A DNA stretch of 64,000 bases from Lamprobacter modestohalophilus (lineage in GTDB: Bacteria > Pseudomonadota > Gammaproteobacteria > Chromatiales > Chromatiaceae), in assembly GCF_016583905.1 (NCBI RefSeq), contig NZ_NRRY01000004.1:1-64000 (forward strand), given 5' to 3'. The notes below the pieces were generated by a model. That model ran no database searches. It was not told where the DNA came from and saw only the letters and a program-made list of their open reading frames with translations. A program made the translations under genes and the position numbers. This document shows positions 7,959 through 16,632 of the stretch, piece by piece. How positions within the stretch are numbered: the stretch's first letter is position 1; every line of letters begins with the position of its first letter.

Positions 7959-9098
7959 CTAACTCTGAGACAGCAAGTCGTTGGCGACGGCCAGCACGCG
8001 AGCATGGGCGGTCTTCTCTGTCAGGTGGGCGTATCGGCGGGACGTTTGCGCTTGTTTGTGCCCCAGCACCGCGCCGATTTCGAGCAGGCTCGCCCCTGAT
8101 TCAGCGAGGAACGACGCGGCACTATGCCTGAGATCATGCCAGCGTAGACCCTCGATCCCTGCCCGAGCGAGCGCGGTTGTGAAGGGTCGACGCAGGTCGA
8201 CAGGTTGCTTGGCCGTGACGCGGGACGGGAACACCAGGGCGGCGGCTTCATCATCTCGGGCTTTGATCTCGATGACGTTGCTATGCTGGCGTAGCGCGCT
8301 TTGACGGGCCTTGAGTAGTGCGACGGCTTGCGGAGGTATCGGCAGACTGCGGGTGCCGCCCTTCACACTGTTTGCCGTCTCGGTGCGAACGCTGAGTACT
8401 TGTTGTTCAAGATTGAGATCACGCCAGCGCAAGCCCATCAGTTCTGAGCGACGCGCCCCGGTGGTGACAGCCAAGATGACAGCGAGGTACAGGTCGGGAC
8501 TCTCGGATGCCTTGCAGGCTTCAAGTAGGCGCGCCAGCTCGTCGCGGGATAGGAACCGGGTGCGCTTGTTGTCGGCCCCCTCGGGCTTTTTGACGGCCTT
8601 CACGGGCGAGACAGACAACCAGTGCCACTCTCTGACGCAAGCCGTCAGAACGGCTTCCAGGGTCGCTAGATAGCGCCTCACGGTTGCAGGTGTGCGTTGC
8701 TTGGACTCTCCGCCCGGTTTCTTTGGCGGAATCGGCGTTGCTGCCAGGGCGTCGCGGCAACGTGCAATCTCTGCAGCACTGAGGGTTGCGAGCTTCAGGT
8801 GGCCCAGCTCACGCGCCCAATAGTCCAGGTGGCGGTTGTAGTTTGGTTGCGTGCTGGGGTTGCGGTTAGGCAGCAGTTCGCGCCGATAGCGCTCAATCGC
8901 TGATCCTAAGGTGTGCTTTTGGCCTTCGTTGGTCAGTCCGGCGGTGTCTTCGTCGATCGCCGCTTCCGTCTTGCGCGCCCAGCGTTCAGCGGCGTTGCGG
9001 GTCTTAAAGGTCTTCGTGAGGGGCTTGTGCCCTTGCTTGCGGATATAGGCTTGATAGACAGTGCCCGACTCGCGGGCTATCTTGCGGATGGTTGCCAT
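7959..9098 (-). CDS. int: Tyrosine-type site-specific integrase
   Basis: 379 residues with the phage integrase layout. An N-terminal arm-binding region includes YIRKQGHKPLTKTFKTRNAAERWARKTE. A core-binding SAM-like domain follows (residues about 60-160). The catalytic domain carries the Arg in TTGARRSELMGLRW, the box II motif HDLRHSAASFLAESGASLLEIGAVLGHKQ, and the nucleophile Tyr in SRRYAHLTE. All catalytic residues seem present. It lies about 190 bases from the tRNA fragment, in the position expected for an integrase next to its attachment site, and heads the element's minus-strand gene cluster. Confidence 0.92.
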   Translation of the reverse strand: MATIRKIARESGTVYQAYIRKQGHKPLTKTFKTRNAAERWARKTEAAIDEDTAGLTNEGQKHTLGSAIERYRRELLPNRNPSTQPNYNRHLDYWARELGHLKLATLSAAEIARCRDALAATPIPPKKPGGESKQRTPATVRRYLATLEAVLTACVREWHWLSVSPVKAVKKPEGADNKRTRFLSRDELARLLEACKASESPDLYLAVILAVTTGARRSELMGLRWRDLNLEQQVLSVRTETANSVKGGTRSLPIPPQAVALLKARQSALRQHSNVIEIKARDDEAAALVFPSRVTAKQPVDLRRPFTTALARAGIEGLRWHDLRHSAASFLAESGASLLEIGAVLGHKQAQTSRRYAHLTEKTAHARVLAVANDLLSQS

Positions 9099-9284
9099 TT
9101 GCTGCGCTCTCAGCAGGTGGTGACTCCGAGTCCCGTTGGTTGCCGCCTTCGGGGCTCACTTTGCGCTAGCGTGCGCTAGTTCGCATGGCTTCACCTTAGC
9201 ACAAATTTACAGCGCAGTGTGACTCCTAGTGTGACTTGTGCCGCAAAATACCGTCTCAGGCCGCGCTATTGCTGGGGGACCATC

Positions 9285-9332
9285 GGACTCATAATCCCTT
9301 GGTCGTAGGTTCGAATCCTACACGGCCCACCA
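9285..9332 (+). other. 3' tRNA fragment (anticodon CAT), likely attachment site
   Basis: The 48 bases match the 3' part of a CAU-anticodon tRNA (Ile2 or Met). They include the anticodon loop CTCATAA with the 3' stem strand TCCCT, the T arm GTAGG-TTCGAAT-CCTAC, the acceptor 3' strand ACGGCCC, discriminator A and CCA. No D arm or 5' acceptor strand (expected GGGCCGT) lies upstream, and the 5' anticodon stem does not pair. It is best read as the attR duplicate left when the element integrated. Confidence 0.8.
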
Positions 9333-9345
9333 TAAAAGCAACCAC

Positions 9346-10302
9346 TCAATGGAAGTGATGCACGTAGCGCAGATTGAAGCGGCCGCCCTCGGGCCGGTTC
9401 TCGGCCTCGGTCTCCCAGTAGGCATTGAAGAAAAGATGGTCGTGCTTGGAGAGGTGGTAGACCAAGCCCGGGCCGAGGCCGAGCACCTGTTCCTTGCTGT
9501 CGCTGATGCGCCTGCCGTCGAGACGCTTGTCGGTGATCTCTTTTAGATAGTAGCCGTTGAGGCCGAGGCGCAGCCGTTGTGGGATCACCTCGTAAGCGCT
9601 GGCGAAGTTGAGGTGAATGGCCTGTCCGGCTTGGCTGTCATCGACGCCGAGCAGGCGGAAGGGGTCCTTGTTCTCGGCATTCCAGAGGTAATGCAGGCGC
9701 CAGGAGAGGGTCCATTTGGGCGTCGCGAAGAAGGTCGCGGCCCAGTAAGGATTGAACGAGAAGACGTTACTGCCCGGGTTGATCGCCTTATCGGCATCGT
9801 AGTCGCCGGTTGGCAACAGCATTTGCAGTTCAACCCGCTGCATGAAGCGCGGTCCATTCGCACCCATGATCGGGTCCCACTGCAGGAATGGTCCCACGAG
9901 CAAGTCGCCGAGGTTGGCACTGCTGGCCTGGATCGGGCCGTTATCCGGATCGAGCTCTAGGCTGGCATAGGGCAGCATCAGGTTCAGGCCCCACTTGCCG
10001 TTGAACAGTAGCGGCTGATCGGATTGATAGACCAGCTGGGTGATGCCGATGTTGGCGTCGACCTCGGCGGTGCGCGGTCCCTGCGGAGTCGGGATCAAGG
10101 CATTGTCGCCGTCGGCGTCCTTGAGGCGCGCGGAGCGATAAAACTGGACATATTGCTGCGCATACCAGCCCGGACCCGAGGGCGGCGCGCCATCGAGAAA
10201 GCTGGTGAAGCCTAGATTGAGGGACGGCAGATCATAGGCCGCCACGGGCTGGCTCAGCAGCAGGGCGAAGATGAAACCGCCGGCAAGGTGACGTTGACGC
10301 AT
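9346..10302 (-). CDS. SphA-like outer-membrane beta-barrel protein (MetA-pathway phenol-degradation family)
   Basis: 318 residues with an N-terminal signal peptide (LAGGFIFALLLSQPVAAYDLP). An all-beta pattern of alternating hydrophobic residues then runs to a C-terminal aromatic end (RYVHHFH). The features fit the transporter family often annotated as 'phenol degradation protein meta' (PF13557): LNLGFTSFLDGAPPSGPGWYAQQYVQFY, LPTGDYDADKAINPGSNVFSFNPYWA and QVLGLGPGLVYHLSKHDHLFFNAYWE. It probably sits in the outer membrane and may pass hydrophobic compounds. It is the first chromosomal gene after the attachment site and stands alone. Confidence 0.75.
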   Translation of the reverse strand: MRQRHLAGGFIFALLLSQPVAAYDLPSLNLGFTSFLDGAPPSGPGWYAQQYVQFYRSARLKDADGDNALIPTPQGPRTAEVDANIGITQLVYQSDQPLLFNGKWGLNLMLPYASLELDPDNGPIQASSANLGDLLVGPFLQWDPIMGANGPRFMQRVELQMLLPTGDYDADKAINPGSNVFSFNPYWAATFFATPKWTLSWRLHYLWNAENKDPFRLLGVDDSQAGQAIHLNFASAYEVIPQRLRLGLNGYYLKEITDKRLDGRRISDSKEQVLGLGPGLVYHLSKHDHLFFNAYWETEAENRPEGGRFNLRYVHHFH

Positions 10303-10467
10303 CGTATTGACAGCCTCTTTGTTGTTTATTTGCCGTCGCTATCAAGCCGCAGGGCGATCGCGGAGCGCTACAGCGGATTGATGCGGTTTTGCGCTAGCTC
10401 AGCATCCGCTGCGAATCATCAGCGCCGACTCGCCTCCAGTCAGTCAATAATCGATGCAGTTCAGGCA

Positions 10468-10490
10468 CTGATCACGACCCGGATGATCAG
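10468..10490. promoter_or_regulatory. Inverted repeat upstream of the NifX-like gene
   Basis: A perfect 7-bp inverted repeat CTGATCA-9-TGATCAG lies 54 bases before the NifX-like start, with a further half-site (AGTGATCAG) just downstream. It could be an operator; no known regulator is matched. Confidence 0.35.
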
Positions 10491-10544
10491 GCCCCAGTGA
10501 TCAGCATTCGATTGCTCACACACCAAGCTGGAGACAAGACACCG

Positions 10545-10922
10545 ATGAAGATTGCCATTACCGCTGAGACCGACGCTGGACTGGAGAGCCCTGTCGCGCA
10601 GCATTTCGGGCATGCGCCCTACTTTGTGCTGGCTGAGGTCGAGAACGGCGCAGTCACCACGACTCAGGTGATCACGAACCCCTTTGCCGAGTCGCACGAG
10701 CCCGGACAGATCCCGGCATTCATCCATGAGCAGGGCGCTGAGGTGATGATCAGCGGCGGCATGGGTGGTCGCGCCATCGCCTTCTTTGAGCAAGCTGGCG
10801 TTAAGACCGCCACCGGTGCCGCGGGTAGCGTCAATCAGGCGCTACAGGCCTATCTGAACGAGGGTCTGCAGGGTGCAGCCCCTTGTGCCGAAAGTGTCGC
10901 GCATGGTCATGCGCACCGATGA
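10545..10922 (+). CDS. NifX/NifB-like FeMo-cofactor-binding domain protein
   Basis: 125 residues from the ATG at 10545. It is the dinitrogenase iron-molybdenum cofactor domain (PF02579): MKIAITAETDAGLESPVAQHFGHAPYFVLAEVENG, then EVMISGGMGGRAIAFFEQAGVKTATG and VNQALQAYLNEGL. These small single-domain proteins bind iron-sulfur or metal clusters. The His-rich tail (HGHAHR) supports metal binding. No nif genes lie nearby, so a role in nitrogenase is not implied; stand-alone homologues are common in anaerobes. Confidence 0.85.
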   Translation: MKIAITAETDAGLESPVAQHFGHAPYFVLAEVENGAVTTTQVITNPFAESHEPGQIPAFIHEQGAEVMISGGMGGRAIAFFEQAGVKTATGAAGSVNQALQAYLNEGLQGAAPCAESVAHGHAHR

Positions 10923-11130
10923 CCTGATCAAGGAGCGGCGCATGTCATTGGGTCGGCGTCGCTCGTCGGCGTCGACCACCACAAGCTCGATCGCGCGGAG
11001 ACACTTTGGCGGGCGCGCTCGGTGTCACCCTGAGCCGCCGCAAGTATCGCCAGGGTGCCGTGCAGGTTGAGAAAGTCCTGAACATGGATGCGTGACAGGC
11101 GGCCTTGGCGCTAAAAAGCGCGCTCTCATA

Positions 11131-13347
11131 CTAGGCCAAAAAGATCCGCTCCAGACTACCTCGGGCGATATTCCCCCGCTGATCCTCGGCCTCGATGTAA
11201 TAGCGGACATCACCGGCGCCGAGCGGAAGCTGCGCGGTCAAGTAATGTGCGCTCAGCGCCGCGCCGGTCTGCGACGGATAAGGGCCATGATCGTGCATCG
11301 GCAGGCGCTGCTCGCCGGTGTCGCTGCGCAGCACCAGCTCCACGCTCTTCAGCCCAGCGCAATCGCTGACGAAGCTATGGAGCACCGACTCGCGCGGTGC
11401 GTCGAGCAGACAGCCCTGGCCCCAACGCTTACCGCCCGGGTTCTCCGGCGTGACCCAGGGCGGGAAAATGGTCGGGCCGCGACGATCTTGGCCCGATGCG
11501 ACCAGGTCGTCGATCGCCTGACCGATCCGGCTCAGCCCCAGGTTGGCGGCATTGGTGACCTGCTGATCCCAACCCGTCTGCCCAGTCCAATACCAATAGC
11601 AGCTGGTCTCGGCGGTGAGCAGCAGGCGTATTGCCTCGGCCAGCGCTGGATGATCGGGCTCACTGTCTTCAAGCGTATGCACCCGATCCTGGAACGCAGT
11701 GAGCACGGCCCAGGAGTTCAGGTCCGGCGAGTAGGGCTGGTCGTAGCGACTGAACCACTTCATGAACTGCGGGTCGCCGTTGTCGGCGCCGGCCCAGGAG
11801 CCAGGTTCGATATGGGCGACCTGGCTCGGGTCTGGCGGGAAGCGCTGCAGATAGTCCTCGGCGGTGGTCAGCTCGAAGCGCGGATCGCGCTTGAGCCAGT
11901 CGACCAGCTGGCCGGTGTTGTGATGGTAGTAGCTATCGGCGCCGCCACCGTGGTTATCGCCATCGGAATGCAGCAGGAAGAACGGCGGATGCTTGGGATC
12001 GAAGCTGCCGGTATCGACAATGCGCTGGTAGAGCTGGCCGAGGACATCGGGATATTGCAGCGCACCGAAGCCACCACGCGCATCCTCATTGCCGATATAG
12101 CGCTCCGCCGGGATGGCGATGATCTTGTGCAGCTCGCCATCGGCGTCTTCATAGCCGACATACTCGGGTCTCAGCAGGCTCGGGCTGATCTTCGACGCCG
12201 CCCAAATGTTGTGCAGCTGCAGCCAATCGTCGACAGGTGGATTGGTTTGATCGGCCGGGTTCGGCGGTAGCATGCCCTCCTCGATCCCAGCGTAGGGATA
12301 GTCCTTGCAGGCGCGGAAGCGATGGATGGAGTCATAGATCACCGCCTCGACGCCGGCCTCAACCAGCGCCGGGATCATCCGCACATGGAACGCCGTCTCC
12401 GGCGGGAACAGCACGCGCGAGGCCTCAGCGCCAAAGACGCGTTGGATCAACTCCCGATGCCAGCGGATGTTGCGCACGATATCGCGGTGCGGGATCAGCG
12501 GCATCAGCGGGTGGTAGAAGCCGAACGCCGAGAACGCCAGGCGCGGATTGCCAAGCGCGGTCTTGGCGCTGGCCATCTCGCTGAGTGCACGGTTCCAACC
12601 GCTGAAGCGCCCGCCGCAACGGCCCAACTCGTCGCAGCGCTCGAGCTGCTCGATCAGGGTGCCGCTCCAGCTGGTTGATAGTCCGCCATGATCGAGACCG
12701 CCATCACGATATTGGCGAATGGCGGCCGGCACGAAATCGGTGTAGTTGCCACCGCGCGAGCCGAAGATCTCATCCTTCTCGCCATCCCAATAGTCGGGGT
12801 TGGTGGTGTCGTAATAGGGCTGGTGCATGTGCTTGTGGATGCCGAAGTAGACCTTAACCTCTGCGCCGTTGGACTGCGCAAGCTGGATCTGGGCGCTTGG
12901 GGACCGTTGCTCGGCGCCTGCCTGAGCCGCGCCTTCACCTGTGCCAGCCGGTTCTGCTGACCCGGTCTGACCATGTCGAGCGCTGCCGGCTTCATCGCCA
13001 GCGCGCTCAAGCCGCACCCCGGCGAAGGTCTTGATCCAGTCACCACCGCCCGCCTGCTGAATCTCGGCGCGGCGGCAGCCTTCGATCTGCAGATCGAGCC
13101 GCTCGCTCGCTGCCCTGCCAGCAGGCATCGACACCTGGTAATGCCAGCGGCCACTAGCCTCCTCGGAGCCGACGATCGCCTCGCCATTGATCAGCGTCTC
13201 GCGGCCGGACGCGCGCACGATGACCTGCGGAAACGGGATCTCACCATCGGCGGAAAACGCCACCCGGAAGGCTGGGTAACTGCCATCGGCGGCAATCTCG
13301 AGTCGCGACGGACACTCGATGTTGAGGAAACGGTTAAAGACGGGCAT
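11131..13347 (-). CDS. Glycoside hydrolase family 57 protein
   Basis: 738 residues. An N-terminal domain of about 160 residues (beta-rich, ending in an Ala/Gly/Gln-rich linker) precedes the GH57 catalytic region. Its motifs are HMHQPYY near residue 172 (family motif 1, HxHQP), FSAFGFYHPLMPLIP, VLFPPETAF near 317 with the likely nucleophile Glu, and LHSDGDNHGGG near 455-465. GH57 enzymes act on alpha-glucans (amylase, branching enzyme, 4-alpha-glucanotransferase), so a role in glycogen metabolism is likely, though the substrate cannot be told. The C-terminal 60 residues resemble a small beta domain (AQLPLGAGDVRYYIEAEDQRGN). The start has AAGGAC upstream. Confidence 0.85.
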   Translation of the reverse strand: MPVFNRFLNIECPSRLEIAADGSYPAFRVAFSADGEIPFPQVIVRASGRETLINGEAIVGSEEASGRWHYQVSMPAGRAASERLDLQIEGCRRAEIQQAGGGDWIKTFAGVRLERAGDEAGSARHGQTGSAEPAGTGEGAAQAGAEQRSPSAQIQLAQSNGAEVKVYFGIHKHMHQPYYDTTNPDYWDGEKDEIFGSRGGNYTDFVPAAIRQYRDGGLDHGGLSTSWSGTLIEQLERCDELGRCGGRFSGWNRALSEMASAKTALGNPRLAFSAFGFYHPLMPLIPHRDIVRNIRWHRELIQRVFGAEASRVLFPPETAFHVRMIPALVEAGVEAVIYDSIHRFRACKDYPYAGIEEGMLPPNPADQTNPPVDDWLQLHNIWAASKISPSLLRPEYVGYEDADGELHKIIAIPAERYIGNEDARGGFGALQYPDVLGQLYQRIVDTGSFDPKHPPFFLLHSDGDNHGGGADSYYHHNTGQLVDWLKRDPRFELTTAEDYLQRFPPDPSQVAHIEPGSWAGADNGDPQFMKWFSRYDQPYSPDLNSWAVLTAFQDRVHTLEDSEPDHPALAEAIRLLLTAETSCYWYWTGQTGWDQQVTNAANLGLSRIGQAIDDLVASGQDRRGPTIFPPWVTPENPGGKRWGQGCLLDAPRESVLHSFVSDCAGLKSVELVLRSDTGEQRLPMHDHGPYPSQTGAALSAHYLTAQLPLGAGDVRYYIEAEDQRGNIARGSLERIFLA

Positions 13348-13623
13348 GGGTTTGAGTCCTTGGGATCGATGGGATCTGTCGCGTCAGGCTCAGACTTCGG
13401 CCCGAGACTGAGAACGGCTTTGGTTGCCATAGCGACGGTTCAACCCATGCTGCCAAGTACAGGGCGCCTTCGCAACCAACGACAGCAGCATTTGACACTA
13501 GCATGCGTCTGCCCCATGCCGAGGACGATCGCATCGACGCAGGCAATGAAAAACCGAAAATTTGGCATTAGCTGTGCATTTACAGGGTGTCGAGATTGGC
13601 TTGCGAGGCCTGCAAGGCATCAA

Positions 13624-14007
13624 TCAGCGCTTTTGTGCAAGCGAGCACCAGACGTGCTTCCAGCTGGCTTTTAGGCCAAGATAGATCAGAATACCAACGC
13701 CATCGGCGATCCAATCCAGCAGCGAGAAATGCCGCAGCGGCAGGAAGTGCTGCACGCTCTCAATCAGCAAGCCGTAGCCAAGCAGCAGGCCCCAACGCAG
13801 CGGGGCTTGCCGCTGCGCCGGCCAGCCGAGATCGGCCAGCCACGCCATCACCGCAAAGGCAAACAGGTGATTGGCCTTGTCCCAGGAGGCACCGATCGGA
13901 TCGGCGCTTGGCAGGAAGGCCAAGTAGGCGACAATCAGCACACAGACCCAGAGTGCGAGCTGGGACAGCCGCTGCAGGGCCCATTGTGCTCGCTCAGTGT
14001 TCAACAC
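13624..14007 (-). CDS. VanZ-like family membrane protein
   Basis: 127 residues with four membrane segments. The VanZ-like features are WDKANHLFAFAVMAWLADLGW, a long hydrophobic middle segment, LGYGLLIESVQHFLPLRHFSLLDWIADGVGILIYL, and conserved polar residues (K/H in DKANH, E in IESVQ, D in DWIADG). VanZ was named for low-level teicoplanin resistance; chromosomal relatives have no settled role. It is divergent from the carotenoid oxygenase gene, with only 12 bases between the two starts. Confidence 0.85.
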   Translation of the reverse strand: MLNTERAQWALQRLSQLALWVCVLIVAYLAFLPSADPIGASWDKANHLFAFAVMAWLADLGWPAQRQAPLRWGLLLGYGLLIESVQHFLPLRHFSLLDWIADGVGILIYLGLKASWKHVWCSLAQKR

Positions 14008-14019
14008 CCGAGATCCCTC

Positions 14020-15483
14020 ATGACTATCAATCGCGCTGAAATGCTGAAGATACTGGCGGAAGCCATGATGCCTATCGAGCGCGAATATACCGATAGCGAG
14101 CTCAGGGTGTCAGGGACGCTGCCGCCGAGCTTGAACGGTGTGCTCTACCGCAATGGGCCGGGACGGTTCGAGCGCGGTGGCGTCCCCTATAGCCATGCCT
14201 TCGACGGCGATGGCCATCTCTGTCGCTTCGAATTCGCGCAGGGACGGGTGCGTTATACCAATCGTTTTGTCCGCACTCGGGCTTACTGTGCGGAGGAGGC
14301 CGCTGGGCGCATGCTCTGGCGTGGCTTCGGCACGCAGAAGCCCGGCGGGCTCTGGACAAACGGCCTGCGGCTGCGCTTCAAGAATGCCGCGAATACCAAT
14401 GTTATCTGGCACGGCAACCGCTTGCTAGCGCTATGGGAGGGTGGCGCGCCGCATCGGCTGGACCCGGTGACACTGGCCACCCTCGGCGAAGAGGATTTTG
14501 CTGGCCAGCTGCGCAATCGCTTTGATCCACTGTCCCGCTGGAACTCGCCGCTGTTGCCCTTCTCCGCGCATCCGCAGCAGGATGCTGAGACCGGTGAGCT
14601 GATCAACTTCGGGCTGGTGCTGGGACATCCGAGCCGGCTGCTGCTGTATCGGGTCGATGCCCAGGGGATGATGGCCCCCCCTGATGTGCATCAGCTCGAC
14701 CGCTTCAGCTTCGTGCACGACATTGCCGTCACCGCGCGCTGGATCTGCGTGCTGCTGCCGTTTGCCGATTTCGATATCCCGCGCGCACTGCTCGGGCTCC
14801 AGAGTCCGGCAGCCTCGCTGAAGTTAGACAGGGATCGACCGATGCAAGCGCTGCTGATCCCGCGTGCTGGCGGGCCGACGCAGCTGATCGACGCGGTACC
14901 GGGCTTCATCTTCCATATCGCCGCGGCTAGCGATCGCGACGACGGCGGTCTCGATCTGCGGGTGATCCGTTATCCGAACTTTCCGGCCCTGGGCGATGTC
15001 GAGTGCTTCTTTCGCGAGGTCGAGCAGACCGATGGGCTGCCGCGACTGGAATGGCTTCAGATCGATCCCGCAGCGAATCGTTGCTCGCTCAGTCCCTGCA
15101 GCGAGGAGGTCGGATTCGAACTGCCAACCGTCAGCCCGGGCCCCCTTGGGGCCAAGCCGCGGCAGATCTATGGCATTGGCACTCCGGCAGGCCGCCGACT
15201 GCCATTCTTCAGTGCTATTCAACGTTTCCAGATGCAGACCGGTGAACTGATCCAACAGGATCTCGGGGCCGATCTTCCGGGCGAGCCCATCCCGACGGCG
15301 ATGCGGCCGGATCAGGAGGACTGGCTGCTGAGCCTGGTCTACCGCGCGGCCGAACGGCGCTCGGATCTCTTAGTCCTGCGCGCGGCCGATCTGGCGATCC
15401 AAGCGTCGATCGAGCTGCCTCATGCCATCCCGCCCGGGTTTCATGGCTGTTGGGTTCCAACCAAACCTTCACCTGTTGGGTAG
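14020..15483 (+). CDS. Carotenoid cleavage oxygenase (RPE65 family)
   Basis: 487 residues from the ATG at 14020. The reading frame is open further upstream, but that region is antisense to the VanZ-like gene, so the family start at MTINRAEM is chosen. The four iron-binding His positions are visible in HAFDGDGHL, FSAHPQQDAETGELINFG, SFVHDIAVT and GFHGCWV, and the N-terminal block GVLYRNGPGRFERGG is typical. The enzyme would cleave a carotenoid or apocarotenoid double bond with a non-haem Fe(II). It lies about 34 kb from crtIB and is not in their operon. The substrate is unknown. Confidence 0.9.
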   Translation: MTINRAEMLKILAEAMMPIEREYTDSELRVSGTLPPSLNGVLYRNGPGRFERGGVPYSHAFDGDGHLCRFEFAQGRVRYTNRFVRTRAYCAEEAAGRMLWRGFGTQKPGGLWTNGLRLRFKNAANTNVIWHGNRLLALWEGGAPHRLDPVTLATLGEEDFAGQLRNRFDPLSRWNSPLLPFSAHPQQDAETGELINFGLVLGHPSRLLLYRVDAQGMMAPPDVHQLDRFSFVHDIAVTARWICVLLPFADFDIPRALLGLQSPAASLKLDRDRPMQALLIPRAGGPTQLIDAVPGFIFHIAAASDRDDGGLDLRVIRYPNFPALGDVECFFREVEQTDGLPRLEWLQIDPAANRCSLSPCSEEVGFELPTVSPGPLGAKPRQIYGIGTPAGRRLPFFSAIQRFQMQTGELIQQDLGADLPGEPIPTAMRPDQEDWLLSLVYRAAERRSDLLVLRAADLAIQASIELPHAIPPGFHGCWVPTKPSPVG

Positions 15484-15542
15484 CTTTGCCAAACCTGCTA
15501 GAGCCTTGTTTTCGAATCGGCGTGCATCTGCGGTTTATAGGT

Positions 15543-16631
15543 TTACTGAAGCAGGTCAATCAGCAGGTCAATCAGCAGTTCAGCGGCCTCGGCGACACCG
15601 GTCGGCGCGACCGGCTCGGCGATGCCCTCGGCGAGCAGCTCGGCCAGCGGCTCATGAATCTGGCCGGCGGCGAAGTCGCGCGCGCTGATCTCGCGCAGCG
15701 GCACCTGCTGAGCAAGCCAGTCAACCAGCCAGCGGCTTTCCGGCCAGTCTTGGCGTTCAACCGAAAGCACCGGGATGCCATTGCAGGCGGCCTCGGCAAA
15801 GGTGCCGTAACCAGGTTTGGTGATCAATGCATCACAGCTTGCAAGCACCTCGAGGACGCTGTTGCCGTCGGCATCGATCAGGGTCAGGTCATCGCGTCCA
15901 CGCCCCGCATCGGCATCGGGACTCAGCAGATGCACGCCATCCATCAAGTGCGGGCCGCCGCCGAGCTGCAAGCGGCCGGTACCACCGAACTGCATCAGCA
16001 CCAGCTGTTCAGTAACGGGACGCCCGAAACGCTCATGCAAGCGGAGTGGATCACGCGCGAACGGCTGCGCGATCGGCCCGATGTCGCGCCCGTTCGGCAA
16101 CCAACTCATCGGCATCGAGGGCGCGGGCCGCAAGAAGAGGTCAGCACCGCCATAGGCTCGCTGCATCCGCCGCGCCAATGCGGTCGGCAACTGATCGCCA
16201 ACCGGGCTTTCAGCAAGGATGTCGTACCAGCTCAGCGAGCAGAGTCCGGCGCAGGGGATGCCCATCGAACGGGCGACATCCAGCGGTAGCCAGGGGATGT
16301 CAGCGAGCACGAGATCGGGGCGCGTCTGCTCGAATAGCCGACGCTGTTGTGCCAGATGCGCTGGGTAGTCCAGATCGAACGCCGCATAGTCCGCCAGCCC
16401 CTCGGCCCAGCGCGTCGTCAACGGGCCGTCCATCGGCAGCGGCACGTCGGCCGCTAATGGGATGTGGTGATAGCCCGCCGGCAGCCGAGCGTTGGCGAAG
16501 GCTGGGGCAATGTTGCCCTGCAGACTGATCTCGAGATCCGGGAGACGGCGCTTCAGCTCGGTCACGACCGGCGCGACCTGTGCAAGATGGCCGTAGCCAT
16601 GGGCGGTCACGGCGACGAAGAGGTGGGGCAC
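15543..16631 (-). CDS. GT-B fold glycosyltransferase-like protein
   Basis: 362 residues. The N-terminus MPHLFVAVTAHGYGHLAQVAPVVTEL is the glycosyltransferase 28/MGT-like start. The C-terminal half carries the nucleotide-sugar region LASCDALITKPGYGTFAEAACNGIPVLSVERQDWPESRWL, as in MurG-like and UDP-glucuronosyl-like enzymes. The acceptor is unknown. The very end reads LLIDLLIDLLQ, from a 12-base tandem duplication (GGTCAATCAGCA twice, 15554-15577), so the C-terminus has been extended by slippage. It lies one base downstream of the cupin gene and probably belongs to the rpsT-cupin transcript. Confidence 0.75.
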   Translation of the reverse strand: MPHLFVAVTAHGYGHLAQVAPVVTELKRRLPDLEISLQGNIAPAFANARLPAGYHHIPLAADVPLPMDGPLTTRWAEGLADYAAFDLDYPAHLAQQRRLFEQTRPDLVLADIPWLPLDVARSMGIPCAGLCSLSWYDILAESPVGDQLPTALARRMQRAYGGADLFLRPAPSMPMSWLPNGRDIGPIAQPFARDPLRLHERFGRPVTEQLVLMQFGGTGRLQLGGGPHLMDGVHLLSPDADAGRGRDDLTLIDADGNSVLEVLASCDALITKPGYGTFAEAACNGIPVLSVERQDWPESRWLVDWLAQQVPLREISARDFAAGQIHEPLAELLAEGIAEPVAPTGVAEAAELLIDLLIDLLQ

Positions 16632-16632
16632 G

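Larger units (their letters stand above)
5214..9332. mobile_element. Truncated integrative element (prophage or ICE remnant)
   Basis: The segment holds a tyrosine integrase, a possible excisionase, three small genes and a primase fragment in one tight minus-strand cluster. It runs from the IS701 element on the left to a 3' tRNA fragment on the right. This is the usual layout of an element integrated at a tRNA 3' end. The left end, the rest of the primase and the intact tRNA are missing from this window. Confidence 0.8.

Noticed and set aside
9240-9332. A complete tRNA gene
   Set aside because: No D arm or 5' acceptor strand is present and the anticodon stem does not pair on its 5' side, so only a 3' fragment is supported.
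10923-11130. Remnant of a gene (a short frame reading LGVTLSRRKYRQGAVQVEK)
   Set aside because: Too short to assign to any family and lacking a start; recorded only as a possible relic.
11092-12270. Long plus-strand open frame opposite the GH57 gene
   Set aside because: It mirrors the codon pattern of the GH57 gene, shows no family match and has no ribosome-binding site.
13729-14019. N-terminal extension of the carotenoid oxygenase
   Set aside because: The added 97 codons are antisense to the VanZ-like gene and do not resemble the family; the ATG at 14020 fits the family start.
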